DNA from: Pseudomonadota bacterium
GTDB lineage: Bacteria > Pseudomonadota > Gammaproteobacteria > DASZBR01
Direction: 5' to 3'
DNA: 64,000 bases
NCBI GenBank assembly: GCA_021777765.1
Contig: JAJYDF010000014.1
Span: 18,206-82,205, forward strand
The first letter of the stretch is position 1. Every line of letters begins with the position of its first letter. The position numbers and the translations under genes are program-made. Shown in pieces: positions 1 through 8,420 of the stretch. The notes under the pieces were generated by a model that saw nothing but the letters and a program-made list of their open reading frames with translations, ran no database searches and was not told the origin of the DNA.

Positions 1-1209
1 TAAACCAACGGTATTGTTTTGAGCTATTAAATTTTGTTCATTGGATAATGCCGTTTCAACTTGCATAAACGCCATCATAGCAGTGTGTGCAAAATCAGCT
101 AAAGCGCGTTTACGTTCCCCCTCAGCAATTTCGATATTTGCTTCTAGTGCGCCACCGGTAAAAATAGGCCAGAGTAAATTCCCACCATAATTATAAAAAT
201 GATTATTACCAGTGAATGATGATAATGCGCCGTCAATGACGCCAAATCCTGCGGATAGATTGACTTGTGGTAATAATGCAGCTTCTTGTGCATGCACGTT
301 ATGAAAGCTCGATGCCACTCTATTTTCTGCGGCAATAATGTCCCAGCGCCTTTGTAATAATTGAGATGGAATGCCAACCGGCGGCGGAGCAGGTAAATAA
401 GCTAAATGCGATTTGAATATTAGTGCGCCATTGGGATAATGACCGATTAATATTTGCAAACTTCTTGCCGCATCACTTTGTGCATTTTGTGCTTGGATTA
501 AATTATTTTCTGCAGTGGATAATCCCGTTTGAATTGATTCAACATTAATTTCGGATACTTGACCAATATTTTCTTGTTGTTTCACTAAAACGAGCAATTT
601 TTTATAATTTTGCACGGCCTGTTGTGCCAAGGAGAGCTGCGTAGCAGCTAAATTGCCGGTGAACCAAGTTTTGGCAACTTGTGCAGCTAATGATTCTTCG
701 ACGAATTGATAATCTGCTTGGGCGGCTTGATAATTTAATTCACCTGCTGCAGCTTGTGATCGAATTTGACCCCATAAATCTAGTGTCCAACCGAAAAAGA
801 AACCCACACCGGATAAACCGACTGTCATACTTGAATCAATACCATTCTTAAAAGAAAGCCGTCCATAAGATAATACGGAAGGGTATAAGTTTGCTGCTGC
901 TTTTCGTGCGTTGGCATTAGCAATATCCACATTTGCGGCTGCCACAACTAAATCAGGATTATTTTGAATGGCTTCATTAACAAGTTGCGATAATACTGGG
1001 TCTTTAAAATCTGATAACCATCCATTAATAACGTTAGATGAATTGGCATGAGCAAGATAATTTGCAGGGATTTGTGTATTTTTTGGCATTGCCATTGCGG
1101 TAATTTGTTGCGTATCAGGTGCTTTTTTATAGAAAAAACATCCATTCAGTAATAGACACATTGTAATTGCGGGAATGAATTGCCATTTCAGTATTAGCTT
1201 TCCTTGCAC
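1..1209 (-). CDS. RND efflux outer-membrane lipoprotein (NodT/OprM family), 3' end beyond window
   Basis: Outer-membrane channel of a tripartite drug/metabolite efflux pump. I start it at a GTG (1209-1207) because GGAG lies 6 bases upstream; this gives a lipoprotein signal peptide with lipobox LLNG-C about residue 21. The frame then runs open to the window edge (403 codons, against about 470 for the family). The DPVLSQLVNEAIQNNPDL stretch is the typical OEP helix start, and a late segment VETALSNEQ matches the second OEP repeat. The inner-membrane and adaptor partners would be expected outside the window to the left. The only ATG-started reading near this end is in another frame and is a shadow. 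Confidence 0.85.
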   Translation of the reverse strand, partial: MQGKLILKWQFIPAITMCLLLNGCFFYKKAPDTQQITAMAMPKNTQIPANYLAHANSSNVINGWLSDFKDPVLSQLVNEAIQNNPDLVVAAANVDIANANARKAAANLYPSVLSYGRLSFKNGIDSSMTVGLSGVGFFFGWTLDLWGQIRSQAAAGELNYQAAQADYQFVEESLAAQVAKTWFTGNLAATQLSLAQQAVQNYKKLLVLVKQQENIGQVSEINVESIQTGLSTAENNLIQAQNAQSDAARSLQILIGHYPNGALIFKSHLAYLPAPPPVGIPSQLLQRRWDIIAAENRVASSFHNVHAQEAALLPQVNLSAGFGVIDGALSSFTGNNHFYNYGGNLLWPIFTGGALEANIEIAEGERKRALADFAHTAMMAFMQVETALSNEQNLIAQNNTVGL

Positions 1210-1330
1210 TTACTACTCCGTCGATTTAAATCAATATTTATTGATGCCTAGATATTTAATCTTGAACAAAAAGGATGACATGAATTATCTAAGAGTGGAA
1301 GGGGAAAATCTGTGAAATATAAAACTCGGA

Positions 1331-1470
1331 TTTTTTCCTTCTTCCACTTGTGGGAGAAGGTGCCGATGGTGGATGAGAGTGATCTAAAATAATACCGCAA
1401 AATCTTTTAAACCACCCTCATCCGTCACTTCGTGACACCTTCTCCCGCAAGCGGGAGAAGGAAAAAAAAG
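1331..1470. repeat. Inverted pair of CCTTCTCCCG-type dispersed repeats
   Basis: Two ~50-bp arms in opposite orientation. Each begins with a short hairpin (CTTCTCCCGCAAGCGGGAGAAG in the right arm), followed by GGTG, a small palindrome and GGATGAGGGTGG. The left arm is diverged (CTTCCACTTGTGGGAGAAG). Related copies lie at 8151, 32689 and 56441. The unit resembles REPIN-type elements. It sits between the efflux gene promoter and the end of the next minus-strand gene and may also act as a terminator. Confidence 0.85.
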
Positions 1471-1475
1471 AAGAA

Positions 1476-1823
1476 TTATTGTTTAACGCAAGACAAATGC
1501 ACAGTATCAATGAGTTTATTAATACCTTGTTTTAAAGGTTCAATCACTTGCAGATAAATATTTTTATTATTATTGTTAAATGAAATATAGACAGTCTTAC
1601 CACTGGAATTCTCAAAATCTTGTGTAGCAAAGCCATTATTGGGAATGTGAGATTGAATGCTGTGAATATCACCATCAACATCGAGCAGATTTGCAGATTC
1701 ATCATATACCACATGCATCGGATTGCCATTGTTGTACACGCCCATACATTTTAAAACATCAGCTTGAGCAGGGGCTGAAAATACAAATAAAATGGATAAG
1801 ATGTAAATAATATACTTGCTCAT
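1476..1823 (-). CDS. Small secreted protein, unknown function
   Basis: 115 residues with a clear Sec signal peptide (hydrophobic core after MSKY, cleavage near APAQA-D). The mature part has two cysteines (one early, one near the C-terminus), which could form a disulfide. AAGGAG lies 9 bases before the ATG. I recognise no domain. It is followed by the palindromic repeat pair and is probably a single-gene unit exported to the periplasm. Confidence 0.7.
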   Translation of the reverse strand: MSKYIIYILSILFVFSAPAQADVLKCMGVYNNGNPMHVVYDESANLLDVDGDIHSIQSHIPNNGFATQDFENSSGKTVYISFNNNNKNIYLQVIEPLKQGINKLIDTVHLSCVKQ

Positions 1824-1971
1824 GCTAATACTCCTTTATTTATTTTAAGCGTAATTTATTGGGTTTTTTGCTCTATTAAAATGAGTATAGCTTAATAAAA
1901 ATAAAAGATTATTGAGTCATTAAAATTTTTCATTTTTACAATTAAATATTAATTTAATGATAGATATTTAT

Positions 1972-2280
1972 TTAATGACACTCTATGGTCAAGCCTTTTT
2001 TATCAGAACTTGTTGTAGCGCTTGCGCTATACATATCCATAATTTGTGAATCAACTTGATTGGATGTCCCTGTATTTTTTGAGATGACGGTATAACCAGC
2101 AGGGCATAAATTTTTTGCTTTGTCATAACAAACTGACATATCCACATTGGCACCAGAACAGTCAACGCCATAGATATGTCTGTTGCCCGGATTAGAGGAT
2201 TGTTCATAATTAGTGGTTGAGCATGCTGTTAGTGTGAAGGGAATAACGCTTAAGCTAATAATTATTTTAATTAATTTCAT
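1972..2280 (-). CDS. Small lipoprotein, unknown function
   Basis: 102 residues. The N-terminus is a lipoprotein signal peptide with lipobox LTA-C near residue 20, so it should be membrane-anchored. The mature part has four more cysteines, probably as disulfides, and no family I recognise. AAGGA lies about 10 bases upstream of the ATG. It shares orientation with its neighbours but has its own spacing of about 150 bases. Confidence 0.65.
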   Translation of the reverse strand: MKLIKIIISLSVIPFTLTACSTTNYEQSSNPGNRHIYGVDCSGANVDMSVCYDKAKNLCPAGYTVISKNTGTSNQVDSQIMDMYSASATTSSDKKGLTIECH

Positions 2281-2374
2281 GTATGCAAATCCTTTGCCGA
2301 TGATTAAGAAAAGAAATTCTAGATGAGAAAATTAGAATTGTAAAACACAGTAGGGTAGTGCTAATCATCAAAAT

Positions 2375-2650
2375 TTATTTCACACTAAATTCCACAAACT
2401 CAATATATTCCATTGCTATATTGATCACTTTTTCAACACGGGCATGCGGTGGACCATGATGCAACCATTTATGTAAAATCTCTAATTGTTGTTCGCTACC
2501 ACAAGCCATGACTTCCACATCTCCATTATTCAAATTTTTAGCCCAACCCGTAATCCCTAAATTATTGGCTTGATCCTGTGTTGATGCGCGAAACCAAACA
2601 CCTTGCACATGGCCGGAAATAATATATCGTTTGCAAATTTTATTGGTCAT
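2375..2650 (-). CDS. acyP: Acylphosphatase
   Basis: Hydrolyses the carboxyl-phosphate bond of acylphosphates. The sequence carries the family signature SGHVQGVWFRAST (phosphate loop with the catalytic Arg) and the second signature GWAKNLNNGDVEV with the catalytic Asn, in the usual ~90-residue length. I choose the internal ATG at 2650 (MTNKICKRY). The frame is open five codons further up to a TTG, but the family normally starts close to the first strand. Confidence 0.9.
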   Translation of the reverse strand: MTNKICKRYIISGHVQGVWFRASTQDQANNLGITGWAKNLNNGDVEVMACGSEQQLEILHKWLHHGPPHARVEKVINIAMEYIEFVEFSVK

Positions 2651-2815
2651 AGCATGAATCAAAGTTTAATTATTATGAATCTATTTCTTATTAAATTCTC
2701 AAATTTAATATCCTATTTTGAATAGAATTATAGCATTTGATAAATATAAGTTATTTTAATGACAATCATATCGATTTATAGCCATTCAACATTTCAATGG
2801 AGAAATTCAATTAAT

Positions 2816-3400
2816 TTACTGCACTGAATCTCCATCTAATAGATGCTGCGGTAAATTTTGAAATGAGGCAATTGAGCCGTTGGCTTGATAATTAATGACT
2901 AAAGTGCGATCGAAAACATTATCAGGCCAAGGTGATGGCATTGGTTGAACGCCTAAAGCATTTACGAGCATTGGAATTGTTTTATGTTCCCAACAAATTA
3001 ACACCGTTTTGCCGGTATATTGTGGGTTACTCAGAATACCTTGCGCTAGTTGCGCATATTGATCACGCGTATAAGTTGATTGCACTGTCATATTCAATGC
3101 ATTTGCAGTGGGTGTACAAGTTAAAATGGCTCTCGTTGTATCTTTTTTACGCGGTGCCTCAGCATAAATTGCGATAGGGGTGCCATATTGTGTTAATGCG
3201 GGTGTATTTAAAAAATAGTTTACTAATGCATTCGCTCGTTGTTGTCCTTGTGCAGTTAATCCATCACCACCCATCGGCGGTTTTTCTGCATGACGAATAA
3301 TAATCACTTCAGCAGGTACTGCTAATGAAAATTGGCACCATAATACACTCATGAAAAAACAGATAACGCTCCTTATTAATTTTTTACTAAAATGTTTCAT
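2816..3400 (-). CDS. Periplasmic histidine phosphatase family protein
   Basis: 194 residues with a signal peptide (cleavage near SLA-V), then the histidine-phosphatase motif IIIRHAEKP containing the phospho-acceptor His. A second conserved His is expected in VLICWEHKTIPML, which fits the C-terminal catalytic His. Such secreted members act as broad phosphatases, but no substrate can be named. GAGGAG lies 8 bases before the ATG. It stands alone between gaps. Confidence 0.75.
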   Translation of the reverse strand: MKHFSKKLIRSVICFFMSVLWCQFSLAVPAEVIIIRHAEKPPMGGDGLTAQGQQRANALVNYFLNTPALTQYGTPIAIYAEAPRKKDTTRAILTCTPTANALNMTVQSTYTRDQYAQLAQGILSNPQYTGKTVLICWEHKTIPMLVNALGVQPMPSPWPDNVFDRTLVINYQANGSIASFQNLPQHLLDGDSVQ

Positions 3401-3951
3401 TGTATTTTCTCCTCAGTATGTGATTCATTGCAAATGAAGCGATAGAAAAAATTAAGCGATATTATAAATAATCTAAGCAATTTTTAACATATTTTAGGTA
3501 AATATTTTCAATGGGATGTTTTAGTCAAAATGGTTGAACGAGGCTATGATGGGATTATTGGTTTAGATTTTGATGAGGATTAATTGACATACGATTTTTT
3601 TTAAATTTAAGATGTTGTCTCCGTATAATGATATTAATCTCTTGAATAACATGACAGTTTAATGAGATACACTATTTCTAAAATTATTTTTATCGGTTTA
3701 TTGCTAAGTAATATCAATTTAGATAATGCACAATCTACAGATTAAGATTACTTAAATTTTGTATAGTTCATAATACACATTATTTTAGGGGTGATTAGAC
3801 ATTCATATTTTTAAATAAATAGTGATTTTTACTGTTATAAATTATTCTCCTGAGTAGATTTGCTTGGGGGAAAAGATTTGATTAATCGCAGCTCATGCAA
3901 GGATTGAAAACGCAATACTTGTAACAAAATATGTCAAAGAATTTAAACGGT
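3401..3951. other. Gene-free stretch with two coding-like relics
   Basis: No intact gene is visible. At 3509-3583 (+) a 24-codon stretch ending in TAA reads like the C-terminal end of a real protein (MVERGYDGIIGLDFDED). At 3662 (+) an ATG begins a hydrophobic signal-peptide-like piece that stops after 27 codons. Both look like remains of deleted genes. The rest is AT-rich and unremarkable. Confidence 0.35.
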
Positions 3952-4473
3952 TCAAATCATTAAACCTTGATCACTGGAATCAAAAACAATACCAGAGGAG
4001 ACACCACCTGAAGTCCAAATATTGCCATCTTTAACGATTCTTTCTTCTATTACTGTCGTTTTTTCATAAGCTTTTAATTCTTTAAGTAAAGCATGGTGGG
4101 TGGTCGCTTTCTTACCATCCAATAAGCCTGCTTTTTGCAATAAAAATGATCCAGAACAAACAGATAATATGGCTTGACAATTTTTCGAAGCATTTTGAAT
4201 AAATGGAATTAATACTTTTTGATTTGCTTCCGTCCTTGCTCCTATTCCACCTGGAATTAATAAATAATCTAATTCTGGGCAATTAGAAAAATTATGTGTG
4301 GATTTTATTTGATTTCCATTGGCACAGGTAATATCACCCACTTCTTGACTTACGATAACAATTCTTTCTGGGCCTTTAAATTTATCTCTCCACACAGAAA
4401 AAGCTTCATAGGAACCAGCAAAATCAAGTAATTGAACTCCATCAAATACTAAAAATCCAATTGTTACAGGCAT
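3952..4473 (-). CDS. DJ-1/PfpI family protein, candidate isonitrile hydratase
   Basis: 173 residues of the GlxA/InhA-like branch of DJ-1/PfpI: N-terminal IGFLVFDGVQLLDFAGSYEAF, then LLIPGG and the nucleophile elbow ILSVCSGSFLL with the reactive Cys, followed by AGLLDGKKATTHH and a late TSGGVSSGI. The start is the ATG at 4473, spaced 9 bases from AGAGGA; the GTG at 4479 is too close to it. In Pseudomonas, isonitrile hydratase (InhA) belongs to this family and converts an isonitrile to an N-formamide. It lies 173 bases downstream of the pvc-like operon on the same strand, which makes resistance or tailoring plausible (inference). The C-terminus is short for the family (ends FDSSDQGLMI), so it could be truncated and inactive. 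Confidence 0.7.
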   Translation of the reverse strand: MPVTIGFLVFDGVQLLDFAGSYEAFSVWRDKFKGPERIVIVSQEVGDITCANGNQIKSTHNFSNCPELDYLLIPGGIGARTEANQKVLIPFIQNASKNCQAILSVCSGSFLLQKAGLLDGKKATTHHALLKELKAYEKTTVIEERIVKDGNIWTSGGVSSGIVFDSSDQGLMI

Positions 4474-4646
4474 ATTCACAATTCCTCTTTTGATTACAAA
4501 AATAAATGGCTCTTAATAATACAAATTCAAAAATATGTGTTCTATCGTTACATTCCAAAATGATTATTTATATTTTTATAAAAGTATATTAAAAAGATAA
4601 TTAATAAAAGATAAGTAAATAAAATTTACACATTATGGACAACTAT

Positions 4647-6092
4647 TCAAAATAAGCGGGTCGATTCGAATAAAGACGCAATATTATCTAATGACACAGA
4701 CGCTTCGATATATGAATCGGGTCTTACTAAAATGGCTTGGTTTAGATATTGATCGCTATTCGTCCAAAAACTTGACTGGGATTTGTTTGAATGAATTTGA
4801 ATGATTTTTACAAATTGAGGTAAATTGAGATTTACTTTAATGTCGCCAAAGATGAGTAGGGTGTATTTGGGATACTCTAAAAGGGTGTAAAGGCGTGTTT
4901 TAACTGCGCCATAAACAACTTCCAAATCAAACAGCCGAGAGCCACTGAGACCCTGATCGCCATAATGAATCCCCATCCCAGTAATATTCCCTGCATGTTT
5001 TTGTACAACCTTTACATAATCTTGAGCGTGAGTGCCATTCTCGGAATACTTAGTGGTACGAACAAGTTTGCCGGAGGATTCAATTACGCTCTGCGCCACT
5101 GGTTTACGCTCGTTTTCATAACTCTGCAAAATAATCGATGATGCATTAAAATTGATGGCCATATTTAATTTCCACATCAGATTAAAAGCATCTGCAAGAC
5201 CGGTATTGAGACCTTGCCCACCATTGACTGAGTGGATATGTGCGGCATCACCCGCGAGAAAAACACGGTCTTGAATGAAAAACTTTTCAGCGACAGATTC
5301 TTTTACTGAAAATTGTGATGACCAGACAATTTCTTTGAAATTTAACCGATGAGGTTGAATGGCGCGATTAATTTTATTGATGGCATCTTCGAGACTGAAA
5401 TCCTTAGTATCCATTCGGACATAAAATCTATCGATTTCTCCTTCCCTTGGAATCCATGCTACATCGGATGTTTCTGCCTGAAAAACGATTATTTCGGGCA
5501 CTTTTTTGAAATCGGTATCTATGATGCCATCTATTACAGCCCATACAATTTCAGGCCGTTCAATATTAAAAGGGATTTTAAAGTGATTGCGTACAAAGGA
5601 ACGAGAACCGTCAGCGCCTATGAGAAAACGCGATTGGATTTTATCTCCATTAGAGAAGGTGGTGAGACAGCCATCTTCATTAAGCTCAATATTTTCAATC
5701 GAGGTAGAACGCTTAACGGCAGCACCAATCTCAGCAAGTTTCTTATCTAACAGCTTTTCCACATAGGACTGTCCTAGCATTAGAAAATGTTTATGAAAAC
5801 ATCCTTCAAGTTCATCCCACCAGGTAGATTGGCGTGAGATGAATTGACCATTCGCCCACACAGCGCTTGTGTTACATGTCTTTCCCATAGGATAGAGTTC
5901 TGAAAATAAATCGACTACCTCAAGCAATTGCAAGGTACGGGCATTGAGAGCGTCTGCTCTTCCTACTTCTAGTGGGCCATCAGACTTATCCACGATAACA
6001 GTACGTAGGCCACAAAGTTGTCCTAAATAGGCGCACATCAGTCCTACCGGACCTGCTCCAGCAATAACAACATCTGTGGTTTGTGTGATCAT
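4647..6092 (-). CDS. FAD-dependent aromatic monooxygenase (PheA/TfdB-type), isonitrile cluster
   Basis: 481 residues. The N-terminal Rossmann motif VVIAGAGPVGLMCAY binds FAD, and GDAAHIHSVNGGQGLNTGL is the second flavin motif of the PHBH-fold hydroxylases. FLIGADGSRSFVR is the DG motif for FAD/NAD(P)H. It would hydroxylate an aromatic ring with NADPH and oxygen. Its ATG overlaps the stop of the pvcB-like gene by 4 bases (ATGA), so it is translationally coupled and most likely acts on the same tyrosine- or tryptophan-derived product. Classical pvc clusters use a different flavoprotein type (PvcC), so this tailoring step may differ. Confidence 0.88.
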   Translation of the reverse strand: MITQTTDVVIAGAGPVGLMCAYLGQLCGLRTVIVDKSDGPLEVGRADALNARTLQLLEVVDLFSELYPMGKTCNTSAVWANGQFISRQSTWWDELEGCFHKHFLMLGQSYVEKLLDKKLAEIGAAVKRSTSIENIELNEDGCLTTFSNGDKIQSRFLIGADGSRSFVRNHFKIPFNIERPEIVWAVIDGIIDTDFKKVPEIIVFQAETSDVAWIPREGEIDRFYVRMDTKDFSLEDAINKINRAIQPHRLNFKEIVWSSQFSVKESVAEKFFIQDRVFLAGDAAHIHSVNGGQGLNTGLADAFNLMWKLNMAINFNASSIILQSYENERKPVAQSVIESSGKLVRTTKYSENGTHAQDYVKVVQKHAGNITGMGIHYGDQGLSGSRLFDLEVVYGAVKTRLYTLLEYPKYTLLIFGDIKVNLNLPQFVKIIQIHSNKSQSSFWTNSDQYLNQAILVRPDSYIEASVSLDNIASLFESTRLF

Positions 6093-6925
6093 TTGTAGGA
6101 CTCCAATCTGGGATTGTTAAGAGGAGGGTTACTCAATACATGTATGCGTTGCAGATGTCGAGGTGATTTAGAAACAAATTCTTCTCTACCATGGAGCAGT
6201 GAAAAGTTATCGGCAATAACCACATCGCCTGTTTGCCACTCGTGCGCATAAAAGTTGTCCGGAGCATAAAGAGCCTCTTTTAAACCATGATGAAAGCCTT
6301 CTAACTCTTCATCACTAATACCAGTAAACGCAAGATCAGGTCGATTGACAAAACGTCGGTTGTCTTCGGCGGGAGGTTCATTGTAACGAATCACTGAAAA
6401 GTCTTCGTAAGGGTGCTTATCAATAATGGGTGATACTGTCTTGCTATTGTAAAATTCCATTTTTCTTTGATAGACACCAGTGACTCTGTGCCAGAGCTGT
6501 TTTGTTGCGGAAGAGGTATTTTTTAAAGCGAGAATGGTATTAGAAAAAGTGGTTCTTCCGCCTTGTCCCGACAGTGGTGCGCTGACACAATGAAAAATTT
6601 GAAATTCAGGGACTTGAGGTCGGTACATACCATCCCAATGCAACGGCACGTAACTGTTATCAAAAATGTGATCTTTTGGGTTGTCTTGTTCGATCAGCTC
6701 AAGGACTTTTCCGAAAGGCCAAATACTTATTTCACCCCAACGCTCGCAGTAATTGGCAAATGATTCGGCGTTTTGAAAAGTGTGAAATCCCCTTAATACG
6801 ATGAGATGTTCTCGCTTAACCAGCTTTCGTAAGCTTTCTACGTCAAGATCGCTTAAATTTTGTTGCGCTTGTTGAGGTTCGACCAGTGATCCGAAAGGTT
6901 GAATCGACGTAATTTTATGTTCCAT
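6089..6925 (-). CDS. pvcB: Fe(II)/2-oxoglutarate oxygenase of the TauD/PvcB family
   Basis: 278 residues, normal length for TauD/TfdA-type enzymes. The iron facial triad is visible: His and Asp in VPLHWDGMY and the distal His in FSLLHGREEF; the 2-oxoglutarate Arg is in SPRHLQRIHV. In isonitrile pathways PvcB/IsnB oxidises the isonitrile-bearing amino acid made by PvcA, by desaturation or decarboxylation. The ATG lies 11 bases inside the end of pvcA with AAGGA in front, and the stop overlaps the next gene, so the three genes form one operon. The assignment rests on both motifs and context. Confidence 0.88.
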   Translation of the reverse strand: MEHKITSIQPFGSLVEPQQAQQNLSDLDVESLRKLVKREHLIVLRGFHTFQNAESFANYCERWGEISIWPFGKVLELIEQDNPKDHIFDNSYVPLHWDGMYRPQVPEFQIFHCVSAPLSGQGGRTTFSNTILALKNTSSATKQLWHRVTGVYQRKMEFYNSKTVSPIIDKHPYEDFSVIRYNEPPAEDNRRFVNRPDLAFTGISDEELEGFHHGLKEALYAPDNFYAHEWQTGDVVIADNFSLLHGREEFVSKSPRHLQRIHVLSNPPLNNPRLESYK

Positions 6926-8006
6926 ACAAAATTCCTTGCAGCGCTGAAAGATTTTGTTTACCCATCAACTCATAATGACTTGGCCGGCTTTCATTGTATA
7001 CGAGACGTGCACCCAGTTGCTCAGCCTGTGCTCTTTTAACTAACACAAAACTGCCGCCGACATCGACAGCTACGCCATGCCATGGTGTCATCCAACTTTC
7101 AGCTTCCATCAGGCGAATACCTAATTTAGGGGTGCCGCAGGTCTGAGGATGAATTGAAAGACGAACAGCATTAGGAAAATGCTCTGCGATCAACGCAGTC
7201 CAAGCTCTGCTGCGTTGTATAACAACATAAGCACGATGACGGCATGTTTTTTGTAATGCGGTGCGACTTAGGGTTTGATCAGGACGCAGCGCATCTTCTA
7301 ACAGAAATCGTGTCATGCCGCAATAATGGCGATGAGCCTCTTCATCCTCCATGCTGCAGGGCATTTTACTGCCTTTGCGCACTGAGTCTCTAATGATTTC
7401 CAATGGTTCACCAAATTGTTCCATCAAGCGATGCCGCATCTCATCGAATGTTAATCCTTCATACACTTCATCAAGGTTGAATGTGGTAGCAGAAACAAAA
7501 GCGGTTTGTTTTAACAAAAACGCAAGTTCTTGTTGATAACGGGTGACATCGCTGTCGTTAATATCCAGCACATCATTAAACACTCTGCCATCAGAACAGA
7601 TAATGACTTTTGCTCCAGGGGAATAAATTTTTTGAATTTGTTTGCAGAGATTATTCAGAAAGTCTAGTGAGAGTCGTTCGGCCATATCTGGCAATGTTCC
7701 AAGGACTTTCGCAGGATTAGGTGATTTTGCAGGAAATGCAGGTAGAACAAATGTAATAGGTTCTCGTTTCTCAATGGCAGCAATCACTTGACTTAAATGG
7801 GGTTTTAAGCACGCTTCGCAATTTGAGGTAGCGCATGATTTTTTCGGACCAGCTATGCGCCGAAACTGCATGACATGAAGCATAATTTTTCGCGCTAAAT
7901 GCTCGGCATTTTCAAATATCGAGTCATTCCCGCATTTTGCTCTTGTGAAGACGTTTGTGATCTTCGTTTCGTTGGGTTTAGATGAAAAATGTGCTAATGC
8001 TCTCAT
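6915..8006 (-). CDS. pvcA: Isonitrile (isocyanide) synthase, PvcA/IsnA/DIT1 family
   Basis: Makes an isonitrile from the amino group of tyrosine or tryptophan, taking the carbon from ribulose-5-phosphate. The 363-residue protein has the family blocks: FVLPAFPAKSPNPAKVLG, then LPDMAERLSL, and PGAKVIICSDGRVFNDV. The C-terminal half has SIHPQTCGTPKLGIRL and the MTPWHGVAVDVGG block, both typical. A CX5CX2C group near residue 60 (SCATSNCEACL) could bind metal. AGGGAGG lies 6 bases before the ATG. First gene of the pvcA-pvcB-monooxygenase operon; a LysR gene diverges upstream, as ptxR neighbours pvc in Pseudomonas. Confidence 0.92.
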   Translation of the reverse strand: MRALAHFSSKPNETKITNVFTRAKCGNDSIFENAEHLARKIMLHVMQFRRIAGPKKSCATSNCEACLKPHLSQVIAAIEKREPITFVLPAFPAKSPNPAKVLGTLPDMAERLSLDFLNNLCKQIQKIYSPGAKVIICSDGRVFNDVLDINDSDVTRYQQELAFLLKQTAFVSATTFNLDEVYEGLTFDEMRHRLMEQFGEPLEIIRDSVRKGSKMPCSMEDEEAHRHYCGMTRFLLEDALRPDQTLSRTALQKTCRHRAYVVIQRSRAWTALIAEHFPNAVRLSIHPQTCGTPKLGIRLMEAESWMTPWHGVAVDVGGSFVLVKRAQAEQLGARLVYNESRPSHYELMGKQNLSALQGILYGT

Positions 8007-8150
8007 GTCCTGCCTCCCTTAATCCTTTAGTAAAAGCAGGCTAACAAAGGCTAATGTATTAGTAAAATTGATTATGATTATGTTTTCCATAAGCAAAAAC
8101 TATGGTTATACTGTCTTGTCGAAATGATCTCTATTCTACTGTGTCAATTT

Positions 8151-8201
8151 TTTCCTTCTCCCGCAAGCGGGAGAAGGTGCCGAAGGCGGATGAGGGTGGT
8201 T
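8151..8201 (+). repeat. Solitary CCTTCTCCCG-type dispersed repeat
   Basis: A single ~50-bp unit with the hairpin CTTCTCCCGCAAGCGGGAGAAG followed by GGTGCCGAAGGCGGATGAGGG. It equals one arm of the paired elements at 1331, 32689 and 56441. It lies in the divergent promoter region between pvcA and the LysR gene, about 145 bases from the pvcA start. Confidence 0.85.
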
Positions 8202-8258
8202 CAAATATGTGACATAAATTAATGAAACGCTGTAGTGAAATTATATAAATTAAAGTAA

Positions 8259-8344
8259 TAGCCCGGACAAAGGAGCGCTGCGACGTGTCCGGGTTATGAG
8301 CTATTGAACTCCGACATCTCGCTGCGCTCCTTTGTTCGGGCTAC
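8259..8344. repeat. TAGCCCGGAC-type palindromic element
   Basis: An 86-bp inverted repeat: the left arm TAGCCCGGACAAAGGAGCGC returns as GCGCTCCTTTGTTCGGGCTA on the right, with an inner GCGACGTGTCCGGG segment. A related copy lies at 50768-50855. It sits about 75 bases upstream of the LysR start, so it and the solitary repeat before it separate the two divergent promoters of the isonitrile locus. Confidence 0.85.
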
Positions 8345-8420
8345 ATTTGAAAAAATAAAATTTTGTCATATACAGAGCAAAATAATTACTTTTTGTATTT
8401 GAGAATGAGGAGTTATTAAA

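Noticed and set aside
948..1145. Minus-strand ORF of 65 codons beginning at 1145
   Set aside because: It is in the wrong frame; the correct frame gives the OprM/NodT lipoprotein from the GTG at 1209.
5349..5750. Plus-strand ORF of 133 codons
   Set aside because: It lies entirely opposite the FAD monooxygenase gene, has no ribosome-binding site and reads as antisense translation.
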